Of a stretch of 64,000 nucleotides of DNA, positions 53,465 to 62,394 are shown in pieces. The stretch is taken from contig NZ_FOBD01000005.1 in assembly GCF_900109515.1 (NCBI RefSeq), positions 62,001-126,000 of the forward strand, written 5' to 3'. This DNA is from Paenibacillus sp. OK003. GTDB taxonomy: Bacteria; Bacillota; Bacilli; Paenibacillales; Paenibacillaceae. Both the position numbers and the translations under genes were made by a program. The notes beneath the pieces are model-generated. The model was given only the letters and a program-made list of their open reading frames with translations, did not search any database and was not told the DNA's origin. The first letter of the stretch is position 1. The number at the start of each line of letters is the position of its first letter.

Positions 53465-54379
53465 ATGAATAATTCTAGTAAGCTACTAAAACCAGTACTT
53501 GCATTCTCGTTACTGTCTGCAGCATTTATGCCATATGCTCTTTCTAGCAATACTACTTATGCAGACCCCCTCTCAGTCGAAGCATCAACTTCTATCACGA
53601 ATGGCGTAAATAATGCCTGGACAGATGGTACTGTAAATAATGAACAGCTGAAAGAAGAAGCAGATTTATCGACTTGGAATATAAGATATGATGATGAGGC
53701 AAAGACGGTATTGAAAAGTATCAAAAGCAACAATACTTCTGCTTTAAAAGCTCAGGCTCAACAAGAGGCTGAGGCCAAATTTTTGGAAGAAGTTCAACAA
53801 TTCCAGTCTTCTACAAATGCCAATGATCAATTGAATTTTGCAGCGGCAGCAGAAAAAACAAAAGCACAGTATCGTTCTGATTTTAATTTGGTAGCGCTAT
53901 CACTAGGCTCTTTCTCTTGCCCTTTTGCAGGACAGGCTCTTAAAAATTCGCTTCAAGACTCTCCTTCAGCACTCGATTATGCTGCAGGCAGCAGTCGTTC
54001 AAATGCATGGTCACTAACTTCAGCTTACACTACAGTTTCAATACCTATTGCCAAAGCGATTGATAATGCAAATGCTGCTGGGAAAACATTTGTTTCTGGT
54101 GATTCCAGTGTTGCTACAAGCGCTGGAAATGCGGGTTTGGATTTTTATCTGGCTCTGGGTAAAGTTACTGTTAGTTGGGCAGCTGAAAAAGTGAGTGGAA
54201 GCTGGAAAGTATATATTCATACTTATGATAAGTATGATTTTCAAGATAAAACCGTTCCAAGCAGCTTCCCGAACAACATAATCACTATTGCAAACAATGA
54301 AGGTGCTAAAGCTCAAGCAGCCGGAGCTATTGTTCCTTATTTCATTCACATCTATACTCAACAGAATTACAAACCTTAA
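53465..54379 (+). CDS. Secreted protein of unknown function
   Basis: The 304-residue protein has a signal peptide (about 1-33). An Ala/Gln/Glu-rich helical part follows (about 75-140), then a Ser/Ala-rich domain with only one Cys (SFSCPFAGQ) and a C-terminal strand-rich part (WKVYIHTYDKYDFQDK). GAAGGGGAAGTGAG precedes the ATG. I do not recognise the family. It is A+T-rich, sits at the edge of the defence island, and is divergent from a tiny membrane protein, which could make a secreted effector and protector pair; that is a guess. Confidence 0.65.
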   Translation: MNNSSKLLKPVLAFSLLSAAFMPYALSSNTTYADPLSVEASTSITNGVNNAWTDGTVNNEQLKEEADLSTWNIRYDDEAKTVLKSIKSNNTSALKAQAQQEAEAKFLEEVQQFQSSTNANDQLNFAAAAEKTKAQYRSDFNLVALSLGSFSCPFAGQALKNSLQDSPSALDYAAGSSRSNAWSLTSAYTTVSIPIAKAIDNANAAGKTFVSGDSSVATSAGNAGLDFYLALGKVTVSWAAEKVSGSWKVYIHTYDKYDFQDKTVPSSFPNNIITIANNEGAKAQAAGAIVPYFIHIYTQQNYKP

Positions 54380-54444
54380 ATTGGAATTGGTACTTATTAG
54401 TATATAACAACTAGAAATGAGTTTAGTTTCCCATTTATAACAAA

Positions 54445-54478
54445 AGAGTGACTCTGAACTTCGGAGTCTCTCTTTTTT
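54445..54478 (+). terminator. Terminator of the secreted-protein gene
   Basis: AGAGTGACTC and GGAGTCTCTCT form the stem, followed by TTTTTT. Confidence 0.8.
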
Positions 54479-54618
54479 GCTTTAGCGCCCGATAGATTCG
54501 TTTGCAACGAATACTGTTTCGAGAAAAGTTCCATATATAAAATTACTTGTGGAAAATTGTGGTTTTATGTTGAATAATATACTTATAGCAATTATAGATT
54601 TGACTAGGAGCGATTAGC

Positions 54619-56553
54619 ATGGCAAATACAGTACCAGAGGCTATCCCGAAGAAAGCGACTGCAGGAGAAAGATTATTGTTTGAGACTTTAAAGAAACATC
54701 TCCCTGATGACTACATCGTGTATTATGAACCTGACATTCGCGGAAGACGACCGGATTTTGTCATTATCGGGCCAGATTTAGGTTTGCTTGTACTAGAAGT
54801 GAAGGATTATACCAAAGGCACACTGCATCAGGTAAATCGGGATGAATGGACTTTACACACTACGGCAGGTGAGACGACTACTGAACCGAGTCCACTGAAG
54901 CAAGCAAGAGGTTACGCATTCCTCATAGCGGATCAATTGAAGAAGGATAAGAATCTGATCAAAGAGGGAACGCCAGGATATTTGAAATTCAATTATGGAT
55001 ATGGTGTTGTTTTCACCCGGTTGAAGCAAAAGGACTTTCTACATATGGATTTATACAGTGTTATGGATCCGGTGTTTGTGCTGACCAGAGAAGAGGTCAA
55101 TCCGGAGGATGAAGATTTCTCGGAAGAAATTCTGATTGAGAAGCTTCTGCACATGTTTACGGTGCCTACCCGGAACCGATATAGCTTGACCCATGACGAT
55201 ATACAAGCAATTCGTTACCATCTGTTCCCCGAAGTGCGGATTAGTGCGGAGCGCAAAGAAATCGTGCCTCATCAGGACCAGCTATTGTTATCCTTGCATA
55301 ACATCAAGACGATGGATCTGCATCAGGAAAAGATGGCGAAGCAGGTTGGAGACAAGCACCGCTTAATCCGCGGAGTTGCGGGTAGCGGTAAAACGCTGGT
55401 GCTTGTCAGTCGGGCGCGGATGCTGGCGAAGGCCAATCCAGACTGGGACATTCTTGTACTTTGTTATGGATCAACCTTATCCCAATACTTGAGACAGGCC
55501 ATTGTGCAGAAGATGGCAGAGCCTGAGGATTTATTTGATTTTGCAGATAATGATGGGGGTTCTATTCTTGGATCCAATATTCAGGTGAGTACGTTCCATT
55601 CGTGGCTCGGCAAGCAATTTCGGATTATGGACAAGAAGTTGCCAGCCTTGCTGGAGAAGATGGAGCAGGGCATACAAGAGTTGCCGAAATATGATGCAAT
55701 ATTGATTGACGAGGGTCAGGATTTCGAACCGGATTGGTTGAAGTTGGTGAGTGCTTGTCTCAATGAGGAGACGCAGTCGCTCTTGCTTGTGGAGGATCGG
55801 GCGCAAACGATTTTCAAACGAAAAAACAGTTTGGCTCAAGATACGGGACTGGACTTCCGTGGCCGCTCCAAAATTCTGACGATCAATTATAGGAACACGG
55901 CACAGATCGTGCAATTTGCGTGGGATTTTTACAAGGAACACTCCAGGTTACAGCATAAAGTCATTAGCACTGCGACAGACGGAATCGAGATTATACCGCC
56001 TCAGTTCACAAAACGCAAAGGACCAGAGCCTCTGATCTATCAAAGCCAAAGCACGCAGGCGGAGATGGCGTTTGTAGCCAAGCGTATTGACTTTTTAAGA
56101 CGAGAGAAATCATTGTCTCTGAAAGATATAGCCATCTTGTATAGAGTCCAGGAATTTAATGGGGTCAATATTATTGGTGAGATGGAGCATGTGTTAGGTG
56201 ACAATAACCTTCCGTATAATTGGGTGACCAGAGATGACCAGAGCAAGAAGAACTTCGATCGGGAAGAGGACAGCATTAAAATATTGACGATTGATAGTGC
56301 GAAGGGGCTGGATTTCAGAGCTGTATTTATCATTGCCATTGAAACGATGCCACGCAAGCCGGGAAAAGCAGAAGAAGTGGATGAACGTGAAGTATCCCGT
56401 TTTTACATTGGAATGACAAGAGCCTTGGAATGGCTGTTCCTGAGCTACTCTGGTGAATCCCGATTCACGCAATATCTGGATGCGGTTCAGCAGCAACGAA
56501 CGGAAAGGAAAATGGATAGGGCGGTAAGCAAAGGGCAATCGCATGTGCTTTGA
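54619..56553 (+). CDS. NERD nuclease-domain / UvrD-type helicase
   Basis: The 644-residue protein has an N-terminal NERD domain with a PD-(D/E)XK-like site (Asp46 in RRPDFVIIG, Glu60 and Lys62 in LEVKDY). A superfamily 1 helicase follows, with Walker A GVAGSGKT (252-259), DEGQDFE and YIGMTRALEWLF. It should unwind and perhaps nick DNA. NERD helicases occur in DNA repair and in phage defence (Nhi in staphylococci is an example of the class). Its place beside the island supports defence, but a repair role is equally possible. Its own terminator follows. Confidence 0.88.
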   Translation: MANTVPEAIPKKATAGERLLFETLKKHLPDDYIVYYEPDIRGRRPDFVIIGPDLGLLVLEVKDYTKGTLHQVNRDEWTLHTTAGETTTEPSPLKQARGYAFLIADQLKKDKNLIKEGTPGYLKFNYGYGVVFTRLKQKDFLHMDLYSVMDPVFVLTREEVNPEDEDFSEEILIEKLLHMFTVPTRNRYSLTHDDIQAIRYHLFPEVRISAERKEIVPHQDQLLLSLHNIKTMDLHQEKMAKQVGDKHRLIRGVAGSGKTLVLVSRARMLAKANPDWDILVLCYGSTLSQYLRQAIVQKMAEPEDLFDFADNDGGSILGSNIQVSTFHSWLGKQFRIMDKKLPALLEKMEQGIQELPKYDAILIDEGQDFEPDWLKLVSACLNEETQSLLLVEDRAQTIFKRKNSLAQDTGLDFRGRSKILTINYRNTAQIVQFAWDFYKEHSRLQHKVISTATDGIEIIPPQFTKRKGPEPLIYQSQSTQAEMAFVAKRIDFLRREKSLSLKDIAILYRVQEFNGVNIIGEMEHVLGDNNLPYNWVTRDDQSKKNFDREEDSIKILTIDSAKGLDFRAVFIIAIETMPRKPGKAEEVDEREVSRFYIGMTRALEWLFLSYSGESRFTQYLDAVQQQRTERKMDRAVSKGQSHVL

Positions 56554-56598
56554 ACAATATGTAAATAATATTTACACATAATATACATGAACAATACT

Positions 56599-56644
56599 GA
56601 AAAAACGTATCTTCCATACATATGCAATGGAAATACGTTTTTTC
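56599..56644. terminator. Terminator after the NERD-helicase
   Basis: GAAAAAACGTAT and ATACGTTTTTTC frame an inner TTCCAT/ATGGAA stem; the A and T runs make it bidirectional. Confidence 0.85.
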
Positions 56645-56732
56645 ACTATGTTACCTTGTAGGTAAAAATGGATATATTTGTAGTACAATTCATTTGGTTC
56701 TGGATCGAAACCATGCGCAAAAGAGGAGTGCT

Positions 56733-57473
56733 ATGAAAAAGAAAATGTTCTTTTTGCTACTAGTTATAGTACTCGTTACTTCAGCGGTAATTATGATATG
56801 GTTTTCTGGGTTAGAAACTCCCGAATATCATGTGAAAAATGATAACGATAACAATTCCACAGGTATGCATAACCAAGCATCATCATTACCTAACATCATT
56901 GAAATCATGAATGAAGAAGCGGCCCTACAATTATCTCTTAACGATGTCCCAGAGTATAAGCGCTACCTGATGAACGAACCGGACTTCCAAACTGAAATAG
57001 ATCGTACACAATTGGAGGTATTGGAGGTGCCTTCTTCGGAAACATATTCGATGCTAAAGTATGGATGTGGAACCAAAGCCTGCTCTACCCTTTTGGTGAA
57101 AATTGATGGTAGAGAGACCCATAGCTTACCGATGCCTGAGGGCATTTTACAAGATTATAAACTTTCCTCTGACTATCAGCAGGTGTTAATTCGGTATGCT
57201 TATGATGAAGGCGGTCTGGTTAAGAGACAAATCCTTGTTGCCGTGGATCTCAAAAAATTAGAAATCATCCCATATGCATCAACTGAATTTGAAGAAACAT
57301 TCATGTTGAAACCGACCTGGCCCATCATCTCTTATGAATGGATAGACAATAACCATTTCACGATTGAAACAGCGGCATTAGAAACAAGCGAATATAACGT
57401 ACTTAAGGATTGGTTTGATTCTAATGATCGTGAAACGAGGAAGGTAACCATTCGGTTAAATTCATTGGATTAA
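56733..57473 (+). CDS. Membrane-anchored protein of unknown function
   Basis: With start at ATG 56733 (AGAGGAG upstream) the product has 246 residues. A membrane anchor (about 5-24) is followed by an extracellular domain rich in strands, with two Cys in KYGCGTKACST. A longer upstream frame lacks a ribosome site. The family is not recognised. The next gene follows closely but seems to have lost its start. Confidence 0.65.
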   Translation: MKKKMFFLLLVIVLVTSAVIMIWFSGLETPEYHVKNDNDNNSTGMHNQASSLPNIIEIMNEEAALQLSLNDVPEYKRYLMNEPDFQTEIDRTQLEVLEVPSSETYSMLKYGCGTKACSTLLVKIDGRETHSLPMPEGILQDYKLSSDYQQVLIRYAYDEGGLVKRQILVAVDLKKLEIIPYASTEFEETFMLKPTWPIISYEWIDNNHFTIETAALETSEYNVLKDWFDSNDRETRKVTIRLNSLD

Positions 57474-57501
57474 TTTTTGTTAATCAGAAACAAATTCAAA
57501 A

Positions 57502-58119
57502 TTGAAATTAATCGGATCTTCTGAGGATGAACAAGTAAAACTTTATGCATATAAAGCAATGGAAGATGCAACTGAAAGAGTAACTCTAGATATAAATGGG
57601 CGCACAAAAGAATTTGATTGGAGCATCTCTCATTATTCTGGAACGGAGCCTCAGTTATATTATACCGATCTTACCGGTGATGGTAAGGAAGAGGCTATAA
57701 TAATCATTCAGATTGGCCGAGGGACAGGCTTGAATATCTATGAAATTCATGTCGTTAACTCCGATAACTTATCTGAAATTAAAGTACAGCGTTATGAGGA
57801 TATTGTTGCTGAGCATATTGAATCGCGTGTATCTAAAAATGATGATGGCACATTAGCGATTACAGCGAATTCACAAGGACAAGTAGATAACTTCAATTAT
57901 GATTTTGATCCAGCACCAGACTACCATCAAGATGAGCTTGCTTTCGGCGGTATAATTATTTATACATTGGATAATCACAAAATAAAATTAAGTCTCCCTG
58001 GCTCTATTGGTATATCTCCTACATATGTGTGTGACTTCAATATCACGTATACCTTCAATAAAGCCGACAATGAATTTATTGTGGATCAGATTGAAGTTAA
58101 ACCTATGGAATTAAGATAA
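57502..58119 (+). CDS. FG-GAP/VCBS-like domain protein, probably 5'-truncated
   Basis: The 205-residue frame starts at TTG without a ribosome site and has no export signal. Its repeat YYTDLTGDGKEEAIIIIQI is a calcium-binding FG-GAP-like motif usually found in secreted or lipid-anchored Bacillales proteins. The lost N terminus suggests a pseudogene or a start in an unusual place. It lies 28 bases after the previous gene. Confidence 0.5.
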   Translation: MKLIGSSEDEQVKLYAYKAMEDATERVTLDINGRTKEFDWSISHYSGTEPQLYYTDLTGDGKEEAIIIIQIGRGTGLNIYEIHVVNSDNLSEIKVQRYEDIVAEHIESRVSKNDDGTLAITANSQGQVDNFNYDFDPAPDYHQDELAFGGIIIYTLDNHKIKLSLPGSIGISPTYVCDFNITYTFNKADNEFIVDQIEVKPMELR

Positions 58120-58127
58120 AATGTCTT

Positions 58128-58144
58128 CAAAAAGCGCTTACAAA
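58128..58144. promoter_or_regulatory. Possible cre site before the galactokinase-type gene
   Basis: TCAAAAAGCGCTTACAA keeps the cre core AGCGCT with two mismatches on either strand, about 135 bases before the start codon. It suggests carbon catabolite control. Confidence 0.4.
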
Positions 58145-58277
58145 CTTGCAATTCTACCCTACCTTTTACGAAACGAAGCTGAGATAATGGGAGAGTAAAG
58201 GGGCATAGATTGTTCCCCGTATTGTTCATCATCTACGTCAAAAAAATAAATGCTGCATATCCATAGGAGGATTATCA

Positions 58278-59573
58278 ATGACTACTCAACCACTGGAACT
58301 GATCCAGTCTACTTCAGGCCAAGCGCTGCTTGCCCAAATGTACGGTCAGCAACAATTAGAAGAACAGACTGCACGTTACACAAAGCTCAATGAATCATTC
58401 GAACAGTATTTTGGCGTACAAGAGGGCAGCAAATTGTTCAGTGCGGCTGGACGAAGCGAAATTGGCGGCAACCACACGGATCATAATCATGGCAAGGTGC
58501 TCGCGGGAAGTATTACGCTGGATACGATAGCGGTGGCTGCGCCAACTACGGATTCGATTATTACCTTTTATTCAGAAGGCTATGAACAGAAATATGTAAT
58601 CGATCTCACAGATATGGCATCGAAGGCTGAGGACGACGGCACTACGGCGTTGATTCGTGGTATGGCTGCGGGATTTGGGCAGTTCGGATACAAAGTGGGC
58701 GGCTTCCAGGCGTACATCTCCAGTAACGTGTTCTCGGCGTCCGGGCTGAGCTCGTCGGCATCGTTCGAGATGCTGATTTGTACGATTCTGAATCATTTTT
58801 ACAATGAGGGCACATTAGATGTGGTGGTCATGTCCAAGATTGGTCAGTATGCGGAGAACCATTATTGGAATAAACCATCCGGTCTGCTGGATCAGATGGC
58901 TTGTGCCTATGGAGGGCTGATTGCGATTGATTTTGAGAACCCGGCCGAGCCTGTAATTGAGCCTGTACAATGGGATTTCCAACAAAACGGTTACTCCTTG
59001 GTCATTGTAAACACAGGTGGGAATCACGCGGATCTGACGGAGGATTATGCTGCAGTACCTTATGAGATGAGAGCGGTTGCCAAAGCTCTGGGCAGCGAAT
59101 ATGTCCGCGAAATCACGGCCGAGGCGATTTATGCCAATATAAAGCAGGTACGTGAAGCAGCGGGGGATCGTGCGGTACTGCGTGCGCTGCATTTCTTGGA
59201 GGAAAACAATCGGGTGGACGGTCAGGTACAGGCCTTGCGGGAAGGGCGTTTTGCTGATTTCCTGAATTTGATTACGGCATCCGGGAACTCATCCTGGAAG
59301 TGGCTCCAGAATGTATATCAGAGTGGTTCGGTGAAGGAACAGGAGATTGGTATCGCACTGGCGTTAACTGAAAATTATCTGCAAAAGCTGGGTGATGGCG
59401 CTTGCCGTATACACGGCGGTGGATTTGCAGGGGTCATTCTGACGATTCTTCCCAACGAAAAGGTTGAGGAGTATATGTCCTGGATGCACGGCATGCTGGA
59501 TACACCAATTATTGTGGTTAATGTGCGAGCGCAGGGTGCTGTGTGCTTGAATGAATTGCTAGATCGTTGTTAA
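58278..59573 (+). CDS. galK: Galactokinase-type GHMP kinase
   Basis: The 431-residue protein has the galactokinase signature in an altered form: GRSEIGGNHTDH (58-69) in place of GRxNLIGEHTDY. The GHMP phosphate loop FSASGLSSSAS and the C-terminal GGGFAGVIL motif are present. It would phosphorylate galactose or a related sugar at C1. The exchange of the usual Asn and Glu for Glu61 and Asn65 recurs in some Bacillota homologues and may shift specificity. GGAGG precedes the ATG. No other Leloir gene lies nearby, so the gene symbol is given by family. Confidence 0.82.
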   Translation: MTTQPLELIQSTSGQALLAQMYGQQQLEEQTARYTKLNESFEQYFGVQEGSKLFSAAGRSEIGGNHTDHNHGKVLAGSITLDTIAVAAPTTDSIITFYSEGYEQKYVIDLTDMASKAEDDGTTALIRGMAAGFGQFGYKVGGFQAYISSNVFSASGLSSSASFEMLICTILNHFYNEGTLDVVVMSKIGQYAENHYWNKPSGLLDQMACAYGGLIAIDFENPAEPVIEPVQWDFQQNGYSLVIVNTGGNHADLTEDYAAVPYEMRAVAKALGSEYVREITAEAIYANIKQVREAAGDRAVLRALHFLEENNRVDGQVQALREGRFADFLNLITASGNSSWKWLQNVYQSGSVKEQEIGIALALTENYLQKLGDGACRIHGGGFAGVILTILPNEKVEEYMSWMHGMLDTPIIVVNVRAQGAVCLNELLDRC

Positions 59574-59671
59574 ACTAGATGTATGAAGGTATACGAATTT
59601 AACAGTCTTTATAAATGCATAAATGTGCATTGCTATTGGTATGTAAAATGTATAATATGGATTAAAAGTGA

Positions 59672-59716
59672 AGAACATCCTCCTGAAACAAGACTATTTG
59701 GGGGTTGTTCTTTTTC
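59672..59716 (+). terminator. Terminator of the galactokinase-type gene
   Basis: GAACATCCTCC and GGGGGTTGTTC form an imperfect stem, with a T-rich tail. Confidence 0.65.
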
Positions 59717-59962
59717 TTTTTGTCGAAAATTGTAATTAAATGTAGAACATTAAAAAAATAGATCATATCTCTTTATGGATAAATTAATGGTATAGAAGTG
59801 ATTTTTGTTTTTATATGTAGAAAAATGACAAAATATAGAGTATAGTAAAGGGATAATTTAACTATTTTTTTTCTATGAATTGGGATGTAAAAACGATTGT
59901 TGGATTTTGCTAGTTTATAAAGGAAGTTGAAGTGAAATGAATCTAGTAACGGAGGATATAGA
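59717..59962 (+). promoter_or_regulatory. A+T-rich upstream region of the ter operon
   Basis: No gene is seen. The stretch must hold the ter promoter. I see several TATA-like hexamers but no convincing -35/-10 pair. GGAGG at 59951-59955 is the TerB ribosome site. Confidence 0.4.
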
Positions 59963-60409
59963 ATGAGCTCATTCAGAAATTGGCTTAACTCGACGAAACA
60001 GGGTCTTGAGGACCAGGTTAAACGATTCAAGAACAAGGATTTTATGGACGCTGTAGTGGCAGGCTGTGCCTTGGTTGCTTTTGCGGATGGAAGCGTAGAT
60101 GCTTCGGAGAAGAACAAGATGGCGGGATACATAAATCTGAGTCAGGAATTGAAAGTGTTTGATATGACGGTTGTCATTGAACGTTTCAACCATTATGTCA
60201 ATAACTTTGAGTTTTCGCCCGAGATCGGGAAACAGGAAGCCTTGAAGGCTATTGCAAAGTTTAAGTCGAAGCCGGAAGTCGGCCGTGTCATTGTAGGTGT
60301 GTGTAGTGCGATTGGTGCTGCTGATGGCAACTTTGATGATCAAGAGCGAAGAGTTGTAGGTGAAATTTGCACAGTTCTTGGGTTGAATCCGGGTGAATTC
60401 AGTCTGTAA
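59963..60409 (+). CDS. terB: TerB-type tellurite resistance protein
   Basis: The 148-residue helical protein matches TerB: ADGSVDASEK and GAADGNFDDQE are its two acidic metal-binding motifs, arranged in pseudo-symmetric halves. TerB binds TerC at the membrane and is part of a metal-sensing stress complex with TerD-type proteins. It is first in a co-directional ter operon that continues to the window end. Confidence 0.92.
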   Translation: MSSFRNWLNSTKQGLEDQVKRFKNKDFMDAVVAGCALVAFADGSVDASEKNKMAGYINLSQELKVFDMTVVIERFNHYVNNFEFSPEIGKQEALKAIAKFKSKPEVGRVIVGVCSAIGAADGNFDDQERRVVGEICTVLGLNPGEFSL

Positions 60410-60447
60410 TCACCCTGACATCTGAAGCTGAAAGGAGGTGAATATCA

Positions 60448-61041
60448 GTGGCTGGTATTAATTTGGTTAAGGGACAAAAAATTGATCTAACCAAGGGTAA
60501 AGCAGGATTAACTCAAGTCATAGCCGGTTTGGGTTGGGATCCAGTAGCCTCCAAAGGGTTTTTCGGAAGAAAAAAGCAGGCGAATATTGATTGTGATGCT
60601 TCGGCTTTGCTGTTGGATGAGAATGGAAAGTTAACGAAGGAAACCAATCTGGTCTGTTTTCATAACAAGCAAAGCTTGTGTAGATCTGTAGTTCATTCAG
60701 GAGATAATCTAACTGGCGAAGGTGAAGGGGACGATGAGCAAATCAAAATCAACCTCTCCTCCGTACCTGTCGATGTTCATAAAATTCTTATCGTCGTTAA
60801 CATTTATGATTGCGTGAATCGCAAACAGGATTTTGGCATGATTGAGCGTGCATATATCCGCATTTTGGATGGAGGCAACTCACAGGAATTAGTAAAGTTT
60901 AATCTATCCGATAGTTATGCAGGTATGACAGCCCTCATCTGTGGCGAATTGTATCGACATGGTGCAGAGTGGAAATTCTCTGCAATCGGTGAAGGTGCTC
61001 ATGCGGTACATATCGATGAGCTCGCTCGTCGCTATACGTAG
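60448..61041 (+). CDS. TerD-family protein, divergent copy
   Basis: The 197-residue protein has the TerD beta-sandwich. GDNLTGEGEGDDEQI is kept, but the first calcium-binding motif reads NIDCDASALLL and not DFDLDASAF, and a GFFGRKKQ insertion precedes it. Calcium binding may be altered. It starts at GTG with AAAGGAGGTG upstream, 38 bases after TerB. It is one of four TerD-type proteins in tandem. Confidence 0.9.
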   Translation: MAGINLVKGQKIDLTKGKAGLTQVIAGLGWDPVASKGFFGRKKQANIDCDASALLLDENGKLTKETNLVCFHNKQSLCRSVVHSGDNLTGEGEGDDEQIKINLSSVPVDVHKILIVVNIYDCVNRKQDFGMIERAYIRILDGGNSQELVKFNLSDSYAGMTALICGELYRHGAEWKFSAIGEGAHAVHIDELARRYT

Positions 61042-61104
61042 AAAATAAATGGATTTCCAGAATAAAAGTTTATCTAATTTTATAGTGAAGCGGAGATGAA
61101 TCGA

Positions 61105-61680
61105 ATGGCTATCAATCTATCTAAAGGTCAGAAGATCGACTTAACAAAAACAAATCCGGGTTTGGCCAAAATTACTGTTGGTTTGGGCTGGGATACCAAT
61201 AAGTATGATGGCGGCAAGGATTTTGACCTGGATGTATCCGTGTTCTGTGCGAATGCGGACGGTAAGGTTAACGGAGAAAAGAATTTTATTTTCTTCAATA
61301 ACCCGCAAAATGAAAATGGTTCCGTTGTGCATACGGGTGACAACCGTACGGGTGAAGGGGATGGCGATGATGAGCAAGTGAAAATCGACCTGCCTAACGT
61401 TCCAGCAGACATTGAGAAAATTGCGTTCACGATTACAATTTATGAAGCTCAGGAACGCAGCCAGAATTTTGGACAAGTCTCCCGTGCATATGTACGTATC
61501 GTAAACGAAGCCAATTCTGAAGAACTGATCCGCTTCGACCTGGGTGAAGATTTCTCCATTGAAACAGGTGTTGTGGTTGGAGAGTTGTACCGTCATAGCG
61601 GTGAGTGGAAATTCAGCGCGATTGGTAGTGGTTATCAGGACGGTTTAGTTGGCCTTACGCGTGACTACGGTCTGCAATAG
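61105..61680 (+). CDS. TerD-family protein
   Basis: The 191-residue protein has the full TerD calcium motifs DFDLDVSVF and [15 protein letters not shown]. It acts in the cytoplasm near the membrane with TerB and TerC under toxic-oxyanion or envelope stress. The start is ATG 61105, because GCGGAG is at the right distance; an ATG three codons earlier touches that site. A terminator-like hairpin follows. Confidence 0.93.
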   Translation: MAINLSKGQKIDLTKTNPGLAKITVGLGWDTNKYDGGKDFDLDVSVFCANADGKVNGEKNFIFFNNPQNENGSVVHTGDNRTGEGDGDDEQVKIDLPNVPADIEKIAFTITIYEAQERSQNFGQVSRAYVRIVNEANSEELIRFDLGEDFSIETGVVVGELYRHSGEWKFSAIGSGYQDGLVGLTRDYGLQ

Positions 61681-61714
61681 AACTCATTCATTAATTTGTG
61701 ACCATATAAAAGAC

Positions 61715-61748
61715 AGGGAAGCCGTCGATTTGGCGGTTTTCCTTTTCA
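61715..61748 (+). terminator. Weak hairpin inside the ter operon
   Basis: GGGAAGCCG and GGCGGTTTTCC form an imperfect stem with a TTTTC tail. It could reduce read-through between the second and third TerD genes. Confidence 0.45.
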
Positions 61749-61791
61749 TTAGGGAAAAGGATTTTCAACATAAAGAAAGGTGGACGAATAT

Positions 61792-62373
61792 ATGACAATT
61801 AGCTTGGCTAAGGGACAGCGTATTGATCTAACCAAAACAAACCCTGGATTGACCAAAGTTGTGGTGGGTCTTGGATGGGATACCAACAAATATAGCGGTG
61901 GAGTCGATTTTGACCTCGATGCTTCAGCATTCTTGCTTCATGAAGATGGCAAAGCCAAAGGGACAGATGATTTTGTCTTCTACAACAACCCAACGGGTGG
62001 TGCAGGTTCTTTAACTCACACGGGGGATAACCGTACAGGTGAGGGAGAAGGCGATGATGAGCAGATCATCGTGGATTTTAGCAAAGTCCCTGCAAATATT
62101 ACCCGGATTGGTATTACCGTAACGATTTATGATTATGAAGCACGCGCACAGAATTTCGGTCAAGTGTCTAATGCTTTTGTTCGGGTGGTAGATGCATCCA
62201 ATGAGCGAGAGGTTCTGCGCTATGATCTGGGAGAAGACTTCTCGACTGAGACGGCTGTTGTTTTCTGTGAATTTTACCGCTCGGGTACGGATTGGAAGTT
62301 CCAGGCAATCGGTAGTGGGTTTGCCGGTGGACTTGCTGCGCTCTGTGAGAACTACGGATTAGATGCCAAATAG
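61792..62373 (+). CDS. TerD-family protein
   Basis: The 193-residue protein carries DFDLDASAFLL and [15 protein letters not shown], the standard TerD calcium sites. The start is ATG 61792 with GAAAGGTGG upstream; GTG four codons earlier lies inside that site. It is the closest of the four to canonical TerD/TerE. Confidence 0.94.
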   Translation: MTISLAKGQRIDLTKTNPGLTKVVVGLGWDTNKYSGGVDFDLDASAFLLHEDGKAKGTDDFVFYNNPTGGAGSLTHTGDNRTGEGEGDDEQIIVDFSKVPANITRIGITVTIYDYEARAQNFGQVSNAFVRVVDASNEREVLRYDLGEDFSTETAVVFCEFYRSGTDWKFQAIGSGFAGGLAALCENYGLDAK

Positions 62374-62394
62374 GAGAAGAAAGGTGAATCTGTT

